Origin: Maribacter_C sp047345145
GTDB lineage: Bacteria; Bacteroidota; Bacteroidia; Flavobacteriales; Flavobacteriaceae
DNA length: 64,000 nucleotides
NCBI RefSeq assembly: GCF_047345145.1
Contig: NZ_JBLFER010000002.1
Location: forward strand, 1,054,001 to 1,118,000
Direction of reading: 5' to 3'
Translations under genes and position numbers: made by a program
Shown here: one piece after another, positions 1-7,532 of the stretch
How the letters are laid out: every line of letters starts with the position of its first letter
Numbering within the stretch: the first letter of the stretch is position 1
The notes under the pieces: model-generated
Databases searched by the model: none
What the model saw: the letters and a program-made list of their open reading frames with translations, nothing else
Told to the model about the DNA's origin: nothing

Positions 1-97
1 TATGGATTCTCTTGGAAGCAATCTCGATGGCCAAATATTAGATCAAAAGATGGATAATACTTTTTTGATAAAAGCAACCTATCGTTTTGTGTTATAG
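1..97 (+). CDS. 3' end of a probable outer-membrane beta-barrel protein (partial)
   Basis: An open frame runs from the window edge to a TAG at 95-97 and encodes about 31 residues ending NTFLIKATYRFVL. The alternating hydrophobic and polar pattern with an aromatic-rich final strand is typical of the last beta strand of outer-membrane barrels such as TonB-dependent receptors. The upstream part lies outside the window, so the family cannot be named. An ATG at position 2 is in frame, but a 31-residue gene is less likely than a truncated long one. Confidence 0.5.
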   Translation, partial: MDSLGSNLDGQILDQKMDNTFLIKATYRFVL

Positions 98-173
98 TTA
101 AAAAGTGTCTCTATAGTACTATAAGTTGAATTTTTGCGTTTTCTGCCTAAGTAAGCCTAATAAATTCAACAAA

Positions 174-665
174 ATGAAACGTAACCTATTATTACTTTGT
201 TTAGCAACAACCCTCATCTTTTCGTGCTCTAAGGATGCAGATGCAAATGAAGAGAATGTCAACCCTATTGTAGGTACTTGGCGTGCAACAGAGTTCCGAG
301 CTGCAGACCCGAATAACTCAACTTTAAATCTTGGAGCTGAAATATTAGCCAACCTAACTGCGGAAGAGTGTTATATATTGACATTTATGTTTAACGCAGA
401 CTTGACGGTGACTGTAGAAAATGCAGTAAACTATGTCGTTCCTAATGCCACTCCAACAGGATTAAGTGTTGATTGTCCCACGCAAAAAGATACAGAATCA
501 AGTACTTATACCTACGATGGTAGTGTTTTAACTATTGTTGACCAAGAAGGAGTAAGTCAATCGATCAAAGTTACTATTGAAGATAATGTCATGACGGTCG
601 ATGCTACTGATCTTGACGTAAATAATTTAAATGCCGCAGGAAGTGTAATTTTTACGAAAGCGTAG
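174..665 (+). CDS. Small secreted lipoprotein, lipocalin-like
   Basis: This is a protein of about 163 residues. I chose the ATG at 174 over the in-frame ATG at 126 because it places a normal lipoprotein signal peptide at the N-terminus: Lys-Arg, a hydrophobic run (LLLLCLATTLIF), then the lipobox FSC followed by Ser-Lys-Asp. The mature part begins with an acidic linker and the segment IVGTWRATEF, a typical opening of flavobacterial lipocalin-like (DUF4923 or lipocalin_4 type) lipoproteins. The rest alternates short beta-strand-like stretches, compatible with a small barrel. No catalytic motif is visible. The function is unknown; ligand binding at the envelope is only a family-based guess. A strong terminator follows immediately. 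Confidence 0.75.
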   Translation: MKRNLLLLCLATTLIFSCSKDADANEENVNPIVGTWRATEFRAADPNNSTLNLGAEILANLTAEECYILTFMFNADLTVTVENAVNYVVPNATPTGLSVDCPTQKDTESSTYTYDGSVLTIVDQEGVSQSIKVTIEDNVMTVDATDLDVNNLNAAGSVIFTKA

Positions 666-680
666 AAGAATAAAATTTAA

Positions 681-719
681 AAAAAGAGCCCATCTGAATT
701 TGTTAGATGGGCTCTTTTT
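681..719. terminator. Bidirectional intrinsic terminator
   Basis: A perfect 15-bp stem (AAAAAGAGCCCATCT and its complement) encloses a 9-nt loop. A-tracts and T-tracts on the two sides make it work on both strands. It separates two convergent genes, the lipoprotein gene and the sorting-domain gene. Confidence 0.9.
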
Positions 720-742
720 ATTTTTTTAGAATACTTTAAAGA

Positions 743-1090
743 CTAATTTTTATAAAACTTAACTTGTATTTTTTGTTCTTCAGAAACAATACGAACCACA
801 TAAATTCCGGCATTCAAATTAGGAATGGGAATACTTACTGAATTGTTTCGAACGGCCCATTGACGTTGCAGTACTGCATTTCCCGAAATATCTGAAATAG
901 TAATATTGGCGTGTTTGCTATTTTTTAAACCAAGTATATTGACAACATTCGTAGCAGGGTTTGGAAAGACCTTTATTTTTTGTTTTATAACAGTCGCTTT
1001 TGGAGCTTCTGTGTTTTGCACTTCAGAACTTTGTGCTGTCGCGGATATGGACAAAAGTGCAAGTATGAGGAATACCAAGTTTTTCATCAT
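743..1090 (-). CDS. Minimal type IX secretion (T9SS type A) sorting-domain protein
   Basis: The protein has about 115 residues from the ATG at 1090 (another ATG lies at 1087). It starts with a clear signal peptide (MKNLVFLILALLSISATAQ). After about 20 linker residues comes a full Por_Secre_tail type A domain: KVFPNPATNVVNI, then ITISDISGNAV, then LNAGIYVVRI, and a C-terminal lysine-rich KFYKN. Such domains direct cargo through the outer-membrane channel SprA/Sov, encoded here at 47.7-55 kb, and are normally the tail of a much larger enzyme or adhesin. Here there is essentially no cargo. The longer reading to 1147 would put extra charged residues before the signal peptide and is less likely. 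The role of the free sorting domain is unknown. Confidence 0.85.
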   Translation of the reverse strand: MMKNLVFLILALLSISATAQSSEVQNTEAPKATVIKQKIKVFPNPATNVVNILGLKNSKHANITISDISGNAVLQRQWAVRNNSVSIPIPNLNAGIYVVRIVSEEQKIQVKFYKN

Positions 1091-1166
1091 ATAGGGTTTG
1101 GTTCTTTCATAACGCGATATGAAAAAGCTTAGTACCCTGTAAATCACAAAAAAATGTTAGAATTTT

Positions 1167-4004
1167 TTAATGTGCTTCCAACCAATCCTGGCCAACTCCT
1201 AACTCAACATCCAAAGGCACCGAGAGTTCATACGCACTCTCCATCTCAGCCTTGACCATAGTTTTTAACTTATCCATTTCAGGATTGTACACATCAAAAA
1301 CCAATTCATCATGCACCTGTAAAAGCATTTTAGATTGGTAATTTTCTTCGGCTAGTTTTTTATGAATATTGATCATCGCTAATTTGATGATATCGGCCGC
1401 GCTACCCTGAATAGGGGCGTTCACTGCATTTCGTTCTGCTGCACCACGAACGATGGCATTACTTCCATTGATGTTTTTTAAATAGCGGCGCCTTCCTAAA
1501 ACAGTTTGAACATAACCATTGTCTCTTGCGAAATCAACCTGCTCGCCCATATAATTTCTGAGTTTGGGGTAGGTTTTGTAATAGGTCTCGATTAGTTCTT
1601 TGGCTTCAGAGCGTGAGAGATCGGTTTGATTACTAAGACCAAAGGCGGATACGCCATAAATAATTCCGAAGTTGACGGTTTTGGCATTGCTTCGTTGTTC
1701 ACGGGTTACTTCTTCCAAAGGAACATTAAAAACTCGTGCCGCCGTTGAAGCATGAATATCTTCTCCGTTTTTGAAAGCTTCTATCATAGTAGTTTCATCA
1801 CTTAAAGCGGCAATGATTCGCAATTCTATTTGGGAGTAATCCGCAGCTAGTAAAGTATAATTTTCGTCTCTAGGAACAAATGCTTTTCTAACTTGTCGCC
1901 CGCGCTCCGTTCGAATCGGAATGTTCTGTAAATTCGGATTGTTACTACTTAATCTTCCGGTGGCAGCAACGGTTTGCATATAGTCCGTATGCACTCTACC
2001 TGTGCTTTCTTCTACTTGTAATGGAAGTGCATCAACATAGGTGCTTTTCAATTTTGAAAGCCCTCTATAATCCAAAACATTTTGAATAATTTCATGGTCT
2101 TTTGCCAAATAGGAAAGCACATCTTCAGCTGTGGAATACTGTCCGGTTTTAGTCTTTTTTGGTTTGTCGACCAATTTCATTTTATCAAAAAGGATTTCAC
2201 CCAACTGCTTGGGTGAGCCAATGTTGAATTCTTCGCCGGCTGCCTCGTATATTTTTGCCGTCAGGTTTGTGATATCGGTATTTAAATCCTCCGAAAGGGA
2301 ATTTAAAAATTTCTCATCCAGATTAATTCCCTCTAACTCCATATCAGCTAAAACATGTAATAGTGGAATCTCAATATCATTGAATAAATCTGCGGTGTTA
2401 GCCTCTTTTAGTTCGGGTCTGAAGTGTTCGGCTAATTGCAAGGTAATATCGGCATCCTCAACGGCATATTCGGTTTGTTTTTCCAAAGGAACATCGCGCA
2501 TCGAAAGCTGGTTCTTTCCTTTTTTACCAATCAATTCAGTTATTGAAACTGGAGTATAATTCAAATACGTTTCTGAAAGCACATCCATATTATGGCGCAT
2601 ATCAGGATTGATAAGATAGTGTGCTAACATGGTGTCAAAGAACTTTCCTTTTACTTTGACATTATATTTATGGAGTACCTTGATGTCATATTTTAAATTC
2701 TGACCAATCTTCTCAATAGCTTCCGATTCAAAGAAAGGTCGCAGTTGTTCAATGATTTCCTGAGCTTCATTTTTATCCTCAGGAAAAGGAATGTAAAATC
2801 CTTTTGTTGCTTCCCAAGAAAAAGCAATTCCGACCAATTCTGCCGTTAATGGATTGAGCCCTGTAGTTTCTGTATCAAAACAAACGGATGTCTGTTTCAT
2901 TAGATTTTGGACGAATAATTTCATCGCCATTCCTGGAGCAATACTCTGATATACATGTGGAACGTCTGCAATGGTATTACGACTATTGAAGTCTTTAATG
3001 GTTCCTGCAGCTTCAGAAGGGTCTCCGCCAAACAAAGAGAATTGACCACCTCCGGCTTCTTTGGGTTTTGCCTTAGGAGTTGGTTCACCTTCAGTTCCCT
3101 TTTTCGGTTCTTCAACATCCCCAGAAAATATTTTGATGAACTGGTCTTTCAGTCTTCGAAATTCAAGTTCCTCAAAAATGGTTTGTACTTTCTCATTGTC
3201 TGGGTCGCACATCTCATAATCTTTGGCATCAAAAGTTACATCGACATCGAGGCTAATAGTAGCTAGTTTTTTAGAAAGTAGGCCAAGCTCTCCATTCGCT
3301 TCGACCTTCTCTTTCATTTTTCCCTTCAGTTTATCCGTATTGGCTAAAAGCCCTTCCAGAGAACCAAACTCTTCTAAGAATTTTTTTGCGGTTTTATCAC
3401 CTACTCCAGGTAATCCGGGAATGTTATCACTCGCATCACCCATCATGCCTAAATAGTCAATAACCTGCTTGGGTCGTTCTACACCAAAACGTTTTTGTAT
3501 TTCAGGGATTCCCCAAATCTCAATGCCGTTACCCATTCGTGCGGGGCGATACATAAATATGTTTTCAGAAACTAACTGTCCAAAATCTTTATCGGGAGTC
3601 ACCATAAAAACCTTGTAATCTTCTTTTTCAGCTTGCTTTGCCAGCGTACCTATAATGTCATCTGCTTCCCAACCTTCTTTTACAACTACAGGAATATTCA
3701 TCGCTTTCAAAATATCTTGAATATAGGGAACAGCAATTTTAATAGCATCGGGAGTCTCACTTCTATTCGCTTTGTATTCCGGAAAAAGCTCGGTACGTTC
3801 TGCACTTCCTCCTTTATCAAAACAAACCGCCAAATGGTCTGGTTTTTCTCGTTTGATGACATCGAAAAGGGAATTCATAAAACCCATTATGGCTGAGGTA
3901 TCCATTCCCTTTGAATTAATTCTTGGGTTTTTGATTAGGGCATAGTATCCTCTAAAAATTAATGCGAATGCATCTAGTAAAAAAAGTCGTTTTTGTTCTG
4001 CCAT
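1167..4004 (-). CDS. polA: DNA polymerase I
   Basis: The 945-residue three-domain polymerase I removes RNA primers, fills gaps and acts in DNA repair. The N-terminal ~290 residues are the 5' nuclease (FEN) domain, with VTPDKDFGQLV and the helix-hairpin-helix stretch LPGVGDKTAKKFL. An acidic and lysine-rich linker follows. The 3'-5' exonuclease begins near residue 370 with the intact Exo I motif FDTETTGL, followed by NLKYDIKVL and YAVEDADITL, so proofreading should be active. The polymerase domain shows motif A DYSQIELRI (about residue 721) and motif C QVHDELVFDV (about 898). The length is normal for Bacteroidota, and the gene stands alone between the sorting-domain gene and the asparaginase gene on the same strand. 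Confidence 0.98.
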   Translation of the reverse strand: MAEQKRLFLLDAFALIFRGYYALIKNPRINSKGMDTSAIMGFMNSLFDVIKREKPDHLAVCFDKGGSAERTELFPEYKANRSETPDAIKIAVPYIQDILKAMNIPVVVKEGWEADDIIGTLAKQAEKEDYKVFMVTPDKDFGQLVSENIFMYRPARMGNGIEIWGIPEIQKRFGVERPKQVIDYLGMMGDASDNIPGLPGVGDKTAKKFLEEFGSLEGLLANTDKLKGKMKEKVEANGELGLLSKKLATISLDVDVTFDAKDYEMCDPDNEKVQTIFEELEFRRLKDQFIKIFSGDVEEPKKGTEGEPTPKAKPKEAGGGQFSLFGGDPSEAAGTIKDFNSRNTIADVPHVYQSIAPGMAMKLFVQNLMKQTSVCFDTETTGLNPLTAELVGIAFSWEATKGFYIPFPEDKNEAQEIIEQLRPFFESEAIEKIGQNLKYDIKVLHKYNVKVKGKFFDTMLAHYLINPDMRHNMDVLSETYLNYTPVSITELIGKKGKNQLSMRDVPLEKQTEYAVEDADITLQLAEHFRPELKEANTADLFNDIEIPLLHVLADMELEGINLDEKFLNSLSEDLNTDITNLTAKIYEAAGEEFNIGSPKQLGEILFDKMKLVDKPKKTKTGQYSTAEDVLSYLAKDHEIIQNVLDYRGLSKLKSTYVDALPLQVEESTGRVHTDYMQTVAATGRLSSNNPNLQNIPIRTERGRQVRKAFVPRDENYTLLAADYSQIELRIIAALSDETTMIEAFKNGEDIHASTAARVFNVPLEEVTREQRSNAKTVNFGIIYGVSAFGLSNQTDLSRSEAKELIETYYKTYPKLRNYMGEQVDFARDNGYVQTVLGRRRYLKNINGSNAIVRGAAERNAVNAPIQGSAADIIKLAMINIHKKLAEENYQSKMLLQVHDELVFDVYNPEMDKLKTMVKAEMESAYELSVPLDVELGVGQDWLEAH

Positions 4005-4056
4005 TTTAGGTTGTATTGAAGGGTTCCAAAACTACAAATATTATCTGCTTCCTTCT

Positions 4057-5052
4057 TTATGATTTAAGAAATGATTCCGAAGGATTGTTAATATGACCTT
4101 CCTCTGAGTACGTTCGATACGTAAACCCTGGTTGAATGCAATACCCGCCGGTTTCTCCTTTTTTGTTAATGGCAATAAAACCGATTTGAAAATCTGTTCG
4201 GTCCTTGTTTTTCGCCATAATACGTTTTACACCTTCTTCACAGGCTTCTTGGGGAGATTTTCCTTGTCGCATCAATTCCACAATCAAAAAACTTCCGACC
4301 GTTCGAACCACTTCCTCGCCAACTCCCGTTGCCGTGGCGGCACCTATTTCGTTGTCAACAAAAAGTCCGGCCCCAATAATCGGTGAGTCACCAACACGCC
4401 CCGCATATTTATAGCCCATGCCACTCGTGGTACAGGCTCCTGAAATATCGCCATTTTTATCTATGGCCAAAATGCCAATGGTATCATGGTATTCAATATT
4501 GATAATAGGTTTGTATTCAGACGTCTTTTTCCATTCCAGCCATTCTTGTTTGGATTGCTCGGTAAGTAGGTTTGCTTTTTCAAAACCTTGCTCGTAGGCG
4601 AATTTTTCAGCACCTTTTCCTGCGAGCATCACATGAGGAGTTTCTTCCATGACTTTGCGTGCTACTGAAACCGGACTGGCAATATTTTGTAATGCTAAAA
4701 CCGCACCGCAGTTTCCCTCTTTGTCCATAATACAGGCATCGAGCGTTACATTACCATCTCGGTCTGGTCTTCCACCCACGCCTACAGTTTGATTGTTAAT
4801 ATCCGCTTCTTCAATCATGGCACCTTGTTGAACAGCATCTAAAGAATTGCCTCCCTCTTTTAAAACTTCCCAGGCTTTTGCAGTGGCGTTTTCAAAATTC
4901 CAAGTGCAGATTGCTATCGGACGAATGGTTTTGGTTGTATTGCTGGTATCAATTTTTATATCAGTTTCATCTTTGCAAGAAGCAATTAAGGGCGCTGAGA
5001 TTATGCCGGCTGCCGCCACAGTTGAATTTTTTAGGAAGTTTCTTCTTTGCAT
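4057..5052 (-). CDS. Glycosylasparaginase / isoaspartyl peptidase-type Ntn hydrolase, exported
   Basis: The 331-residue member of the N-terminal nucleophile asparaginase family cleaves the GlcNAc-Asn bond of glycoasparagine or related beta-aspartyl amides. The precursor should cut itself before Thr191, in the motif YHDTIGILAID, which matches the conserved HDTIG of human aspartylglucosaminidase. Further family motifs are GGNSLDAV near residue 68, GVGGRPDRDG near 91 and SGMGYKYAGRVGDSPIIGAG after the nucleophile. The N-terminus MQRRNFLKNSTVAAAGIISA is a twin-arginine signal, and LIASC at residues 22-26 forms a lipobox, so the enzyme is probably a Tat-exported lipoprotein. This fits breakdown of glycopeptides scavenged outside the cytoplasm. 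The gene is divergent from cutC. Confidence 0.93.
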   Translation of the reverse strand: MQRRNFLKNSTVAAAGIISAPLIASCKDETDIKIDTSNTTKTIRPIAICTWNFENATAKAWEVLKEGGNSLDAVQQGAMIEEADINNQTVGVGGRPDRDGNVTLDACIMDKEGNCGAVLALQNIASPVSVARKVMEETPHVMLAGKGAEKFAYEQGFEKANLLTEQSKQEWLEWKKTSEYKPIINIEYHDTIGILAIDKNGDISGACTTSGMGYKYAGRVGDSPIIGAGLFVDNEIGAATATGVGEEVVRTVGSFLIVELMRQGKSPQEACEEGVKRIMAKNKDRTDFQIGFIAINKKGETGGYCIQPGFTYRTYSEEGHINNPSESFLKS

Positions 5053-5093
5053 CGGTTTTGGTTCATTAAATTAGGACTTTAAATATAGGTAAA

Positions 5094-5816
5094 ATGCTAG
5101 TAGAAGTTTGTGCTAATTCATTGGAATCTGCCTTGAATGCTGAAAAAGCAGGAGCGGATAGAATTGAACTTTGTTCGGAGCTTGCTGTTGGTGGAATTAC
5201 ACCATCATACGGACTTTTAAAAGCTGTTTCTGAGAAGATTTCGATTCCTGTTCGTGTACTTATTCGTCCACGCAGTGGAGATTTCACCTATTCTGATGAC
5301 GAGTTCCATGTCATGAAAGAAAATATCAAAATTTGTGGTGAAATGGGGTTTGATGGAATCGTCATAGGAATGCTTCATCCTAATTTTGTTTTTGATGAAA
5401 ACCGTTTTTGGGAGTTGGGTGAAATGAACCATGGTCTCAAAACTACATTTCATCGTGCATTTGATTGGGTGCCTGACCCATTTTGGGGACTCGAATGGAT
5501 TCAAAGTATGGGCGTTGATACCATTTTAAGTTCTGGCCAACAAAAGACGGCGGTTTTGGGTATAGACTTATTATCTGATTTGCACGACATGGCATCGGGC
5601 ACTATGATTATGCCCGGCTCTGGAATAAACGCTAGCAACGCTCATCTCTTCAAAGAAAAGGGGTTTAAAGCCATTCACTTGTCTGGTGTTCAAATGAAGC
5701 AGAAACTTTTCGAAGACCCCAAAGTACCTATGAATTCTCCTCATATGTTGTCTGATGATGCTATCCCCATATCAAACTTTGAAACTATTCAAGAGGTGAT
5801 TAAGGCCGTTAAATAA
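5094..5816 (+). CDS. cutC: CutC family protein
   Basis: The 240-residue single-domain TIM-barrel protein belongs to the CutC family, once linked to copper homeostasis in E. coli; the biochemical role is still poorly defined. Diagnostic segments are VEVCANSLESALNAEKAGADRIELC at the N-terminus (residues 3-27), followed by GGITPSYG, VRVLIRPRSGDFTYS, the segment TTFHRAFDW and the C-terminal GSGINASNAHLF. The length is typical. The protein has no signal peptide and should be cytoplasmic. It is divergent from the glycosylasparaginase gene, with only 41 bp between the two start codons, so the two share one compact promoter region. Confidence 0.95.
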   Translation: MLVEVCANSLESALNAEKAGADRIELCSELAVGGITPSYGLLKAVSEKISIPVRVLIRPRSGDFTYSDDEFHVMKENIKICGEMGFDGIVIGMLHPNFVFDENRFWELGEMNHGLKTTFHRAFDWVPDPFWGLEWIQSMGVDTILSSGQQKTAVLGIDLLSDLHDMASGTMIMPGSGINASNAHLFKEKGFKAIHLSGVQMKQKLFEDPKVPMNSPHMLSDDAIPISNFETIQEVIKAVK

Positions 5817-5851
5817 AACCCAATTGCAATTCCCTTGAAATCGATTTAAAA

Positions 5852-5859
5852 TATCTTTG
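5852..5859 (+). promoter_or_regulatory. Bacteroidota -7 element (TATCTTTG)
   Basis: An exact match to TAnnTTTG lies 14 bp before the chosen ATG of the phosphoesterase gene. No good -33 TTTG is seen at the usual distance, so the call rests on the -7 box. If used, the transcript leader is only about 8 nt and the TTG at 5868 would lie at or just after the transcription start. Confidence 0.5.
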
Positions 5860-5873
5860 TTAAAATTTTGAAC

Positions 5874-7103
5874 ATGCTTCGCTGGATAATTTTTGTTGCT
5901 TTCTATCTCCTTTTAGCCTTTTATGCCTTACAGGCTTTAAAAACAGCATCTCGTTACCCTTGGGTACATTGGACTTTTATTGCACTTACGCTTTTGGTTA
6001 TCGGCAATTTCATTTTTCAATTTACGGTAGGAGAGGAACCAGGTCGCGTTTTGAGTCGCCCCAAGAGCTATGCTTTTGGCTTTTTAATTGCCATGCTTGC
6101 CTTTCAAATAATTACCGTACTATTTCTTTTTTCTGAGGATATATTTCGATTATTTTCGGCTGGCTATCAAAAATTAGCTGGAAGTGAAAAAGAGTTTAGT
6201 TTCGGTGAGAGAAGACGTTTTTTGAGTTTAATCGGACTAGGTATTGCCGCCTTGCCTTTTGGTGCTTTATTATATGGAATGTACAAGGGGAAGTATAATT
6301 TCAAGGTGTTAAAATATACCATGGAATATGAGGATCTTCCGGACGCTTTTGAAGGATATCAAATCACCCAAATATCTGATGTGCACAGCGGAAGTTTTGA
6401 TAATCGGAAAAAGATTGAATACGCCATTGATTTAATAAATCAACAGAAAAGTGATGTGCTTTTGTTTACCGGGGATATGGTCAATAACAAGTCAGAAGAA
6501 ATGCATCCATGGAAAGAGCTTTTTTCTACATTGAAAGCGAAGGATGGAAAATATTCTGTTTTAGGAAATCATGATTATGGAGATTATATCACATGGGATA
6601 CTCCAGAAGCAAAAACCGCCAACTTGGAAGATTTGAAAAACCTTCAAAAAGAAATGGGCTTTGATCTTCTTTTAAATGAAAGCAGATATCTGCAAAAGGG
6701 GAGTGATCGTATCGCGCTAATTGGAGTAGAGAATTGGGGTAAAGGTGGATTCAAGAAAGCGGGAGATTTACAAAAAGCAAAGTCTACAATTCATAAAGAC
6801 GATTTTAAAATACTGATGAGTCACGATCCTAGTCATTGGGAAGAAGAAGTTGTGCCAGATGACTACCATTACCACCTGACTTTAAGCGGACATACCCATG
6901 GAATGCAATTCGGTATTGAAATCCCTGGGTGGATTAAATGGAGTCCCGTAAAATGGCGGTATAAGCAATGGGCGGGTATCTATGAAGAAATGGGGCAATT
7001 CATAAACGTAAACCGAGGTTTTGGTTTTTTGGGCTATCCCGGAAGGTTTGGAATTTGGCCAGAAATCACCGTGATAACCCTAAAAAAGAAATCCTTAACA
7101 TGA
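5874..7103 (+). CDS. Membrane-anchored metallophosphoesterase (YkuE-like)
   Basis: The protein has 409 residues from the ATG at 5874; a TTG six bases upstream is also in frame but less likely. The first ~150 residues hold several hydrophobic segments that look like four membrane helices. The remainder is a calcineurin-like phosphoesterase domain with the ordered metal-binding motifs ISDVHSG (near residue 167), FTGDMVNN (near 200), LGNHDYGD (near 231), MSHDPSHW and SGHTHGMQFG (near 339). All metal ligands are present, so it should be an active two-metal hydrolase. The YkuE/DUF-type membrane subgroup is thought to act on phospholipids or pyrophosphate headgroups, but the substrate here is unknown. 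It is transcribed alone between cutC and the thioredoxin-like gene. Confidence 0.9.
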   Translation: MLRWIIFVAFYLLLAFYALQALKTASRYPWVHWTFIALTLLVIGNFIFQFTVGEEPGRVLSRPKSYAFGFLIAMLAFQIITVLFLFSEDIFRLFSAGYQKLAGSEKEFSFGERRRFLSLIGLGIAALPFGALLYGMYKGKYNFKVLKYTMEYEDLPDAFEGYQITQISDVHSGSFDNRKKIEYAIDLINQQKSDVLLFTGDMVNNKSEEMHPWKELFSTLKAKDGKYSVLGNHDYGDYITWDTPEAKTANLEDLKNLQKEMGFDLLLNESRYLQKGSDRIALIGVENWGKGGFKKAGDLQKAKSTIHKDDFKILMSHDPSHWEEEVVPDDYHYHLTLSGHTHGMQFGIEIPGWIKWSPVKWRYKQWAGIYEEMGQFINVNRGFGFLGYPGRFGIWPEITVITLKKKSLT

Positions 7104-7163
7104 ATTTAACTCGCTTAAAGCCCCAAAAACCTACAATACTTCTAGGAATTTAACAATTTTTAC

Positions 7164-7171
7164 TACTTTTG
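7164..7171 (+). promoter_or_regulatory. Bacteroidota -7 element (TACTTTTG)
   Basis: A match to TAnnTTTG lies 23 bp upstream of the thioredoxin-like start codon. The -33 region is only T-rich, without a clear TTTG. Confidence 0.45.
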
Positions 7172-7194
7172 GTGTGTAACCCAATGATATACAT

Positions 7195-7491
7195 ATGTCA
7201 AAATTTGGTGAACTTATAGATTTAAAGGTTCCAGTATTGTTAGATTTTTATGCAGATTGGAATGATCAATCAACAGCTATGCATGCTGTGCTTCGCGATG
7301 TAGCTGCCGCCCTTGGTGACAAAAGCAAAGTGATTAAAATTGATGTAGATAAAAATAAGGAGCTTTCTCAAGCGTTACGCGTAAAGGGATTGCCGACTTT
7401 AATGATTTATAAAAAAGGTGAAATGGTATGGCGCCAAAGCGGTGAGCAAGACGCCAATACCTTAATTGGTATTCTCAACGAATACGTTTAG
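7195..7491 (+). CDS. Thioredoxin-fold protein lacking the CxxC active site
   Basis: The protein has 98 residues and a recognisable thioredoxin layout: PVLLDFYADW (residues 13-22), the position of the catalytic motif, VIKIDVDKNKELSQALRVKGLPTLMIYKKGE with the conserved cis-proline at residue 67, and a C-terminal helix. The WCGPC motif of thioredoxins is replaced by WNDQS at residues 22-26, and the whole protein has no cysteine. It cannot do dithiol-disulfide exchange. Cysteine-free thioredoxin folds usually serve as binding or chaperone modules; that is an inference. The gene has its own -7 box and no obvious operon partner. The frame is intact over the full length, so this is not a sequencing frameshift. 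Confidence 0.88.
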   Translation: MSKFGELIDLKVPVLLDFYADWNDQSTAMHAVLRDVAAALGDKSKVIKIDVDKNKELSQALRVKGLPTLMIYKKGEMVWRQSGEQDANTLIGILNEYV

Positions 7492-7532
7492 ATTTTCTTC
7501 TGAATTTCTTCTTTAGCATTCATGTTTCTTTA

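Noticed and set aside
119..352. Minus-strand frame over the lipoprotein gene
   Set aside because: The plus strand holds a clear lipoprotein with signal peptide and lipobox; the antisense frame has no recognisable feature.
1167..4004. Loss of proofreading in DNA polymerase I
   Set aside because: The exonuclease motifs FDTETTGL, NLKYDIKVL and YAVEDADITL are all present.
7195..7491. Frameshift or sequencing error as the cause of the missing CxxC in the thioredoxin-like gene
   Set aside because: The frame is continuous, the flanking FYADW and the cis-proline are in register, and no other frame restores WCxxC.
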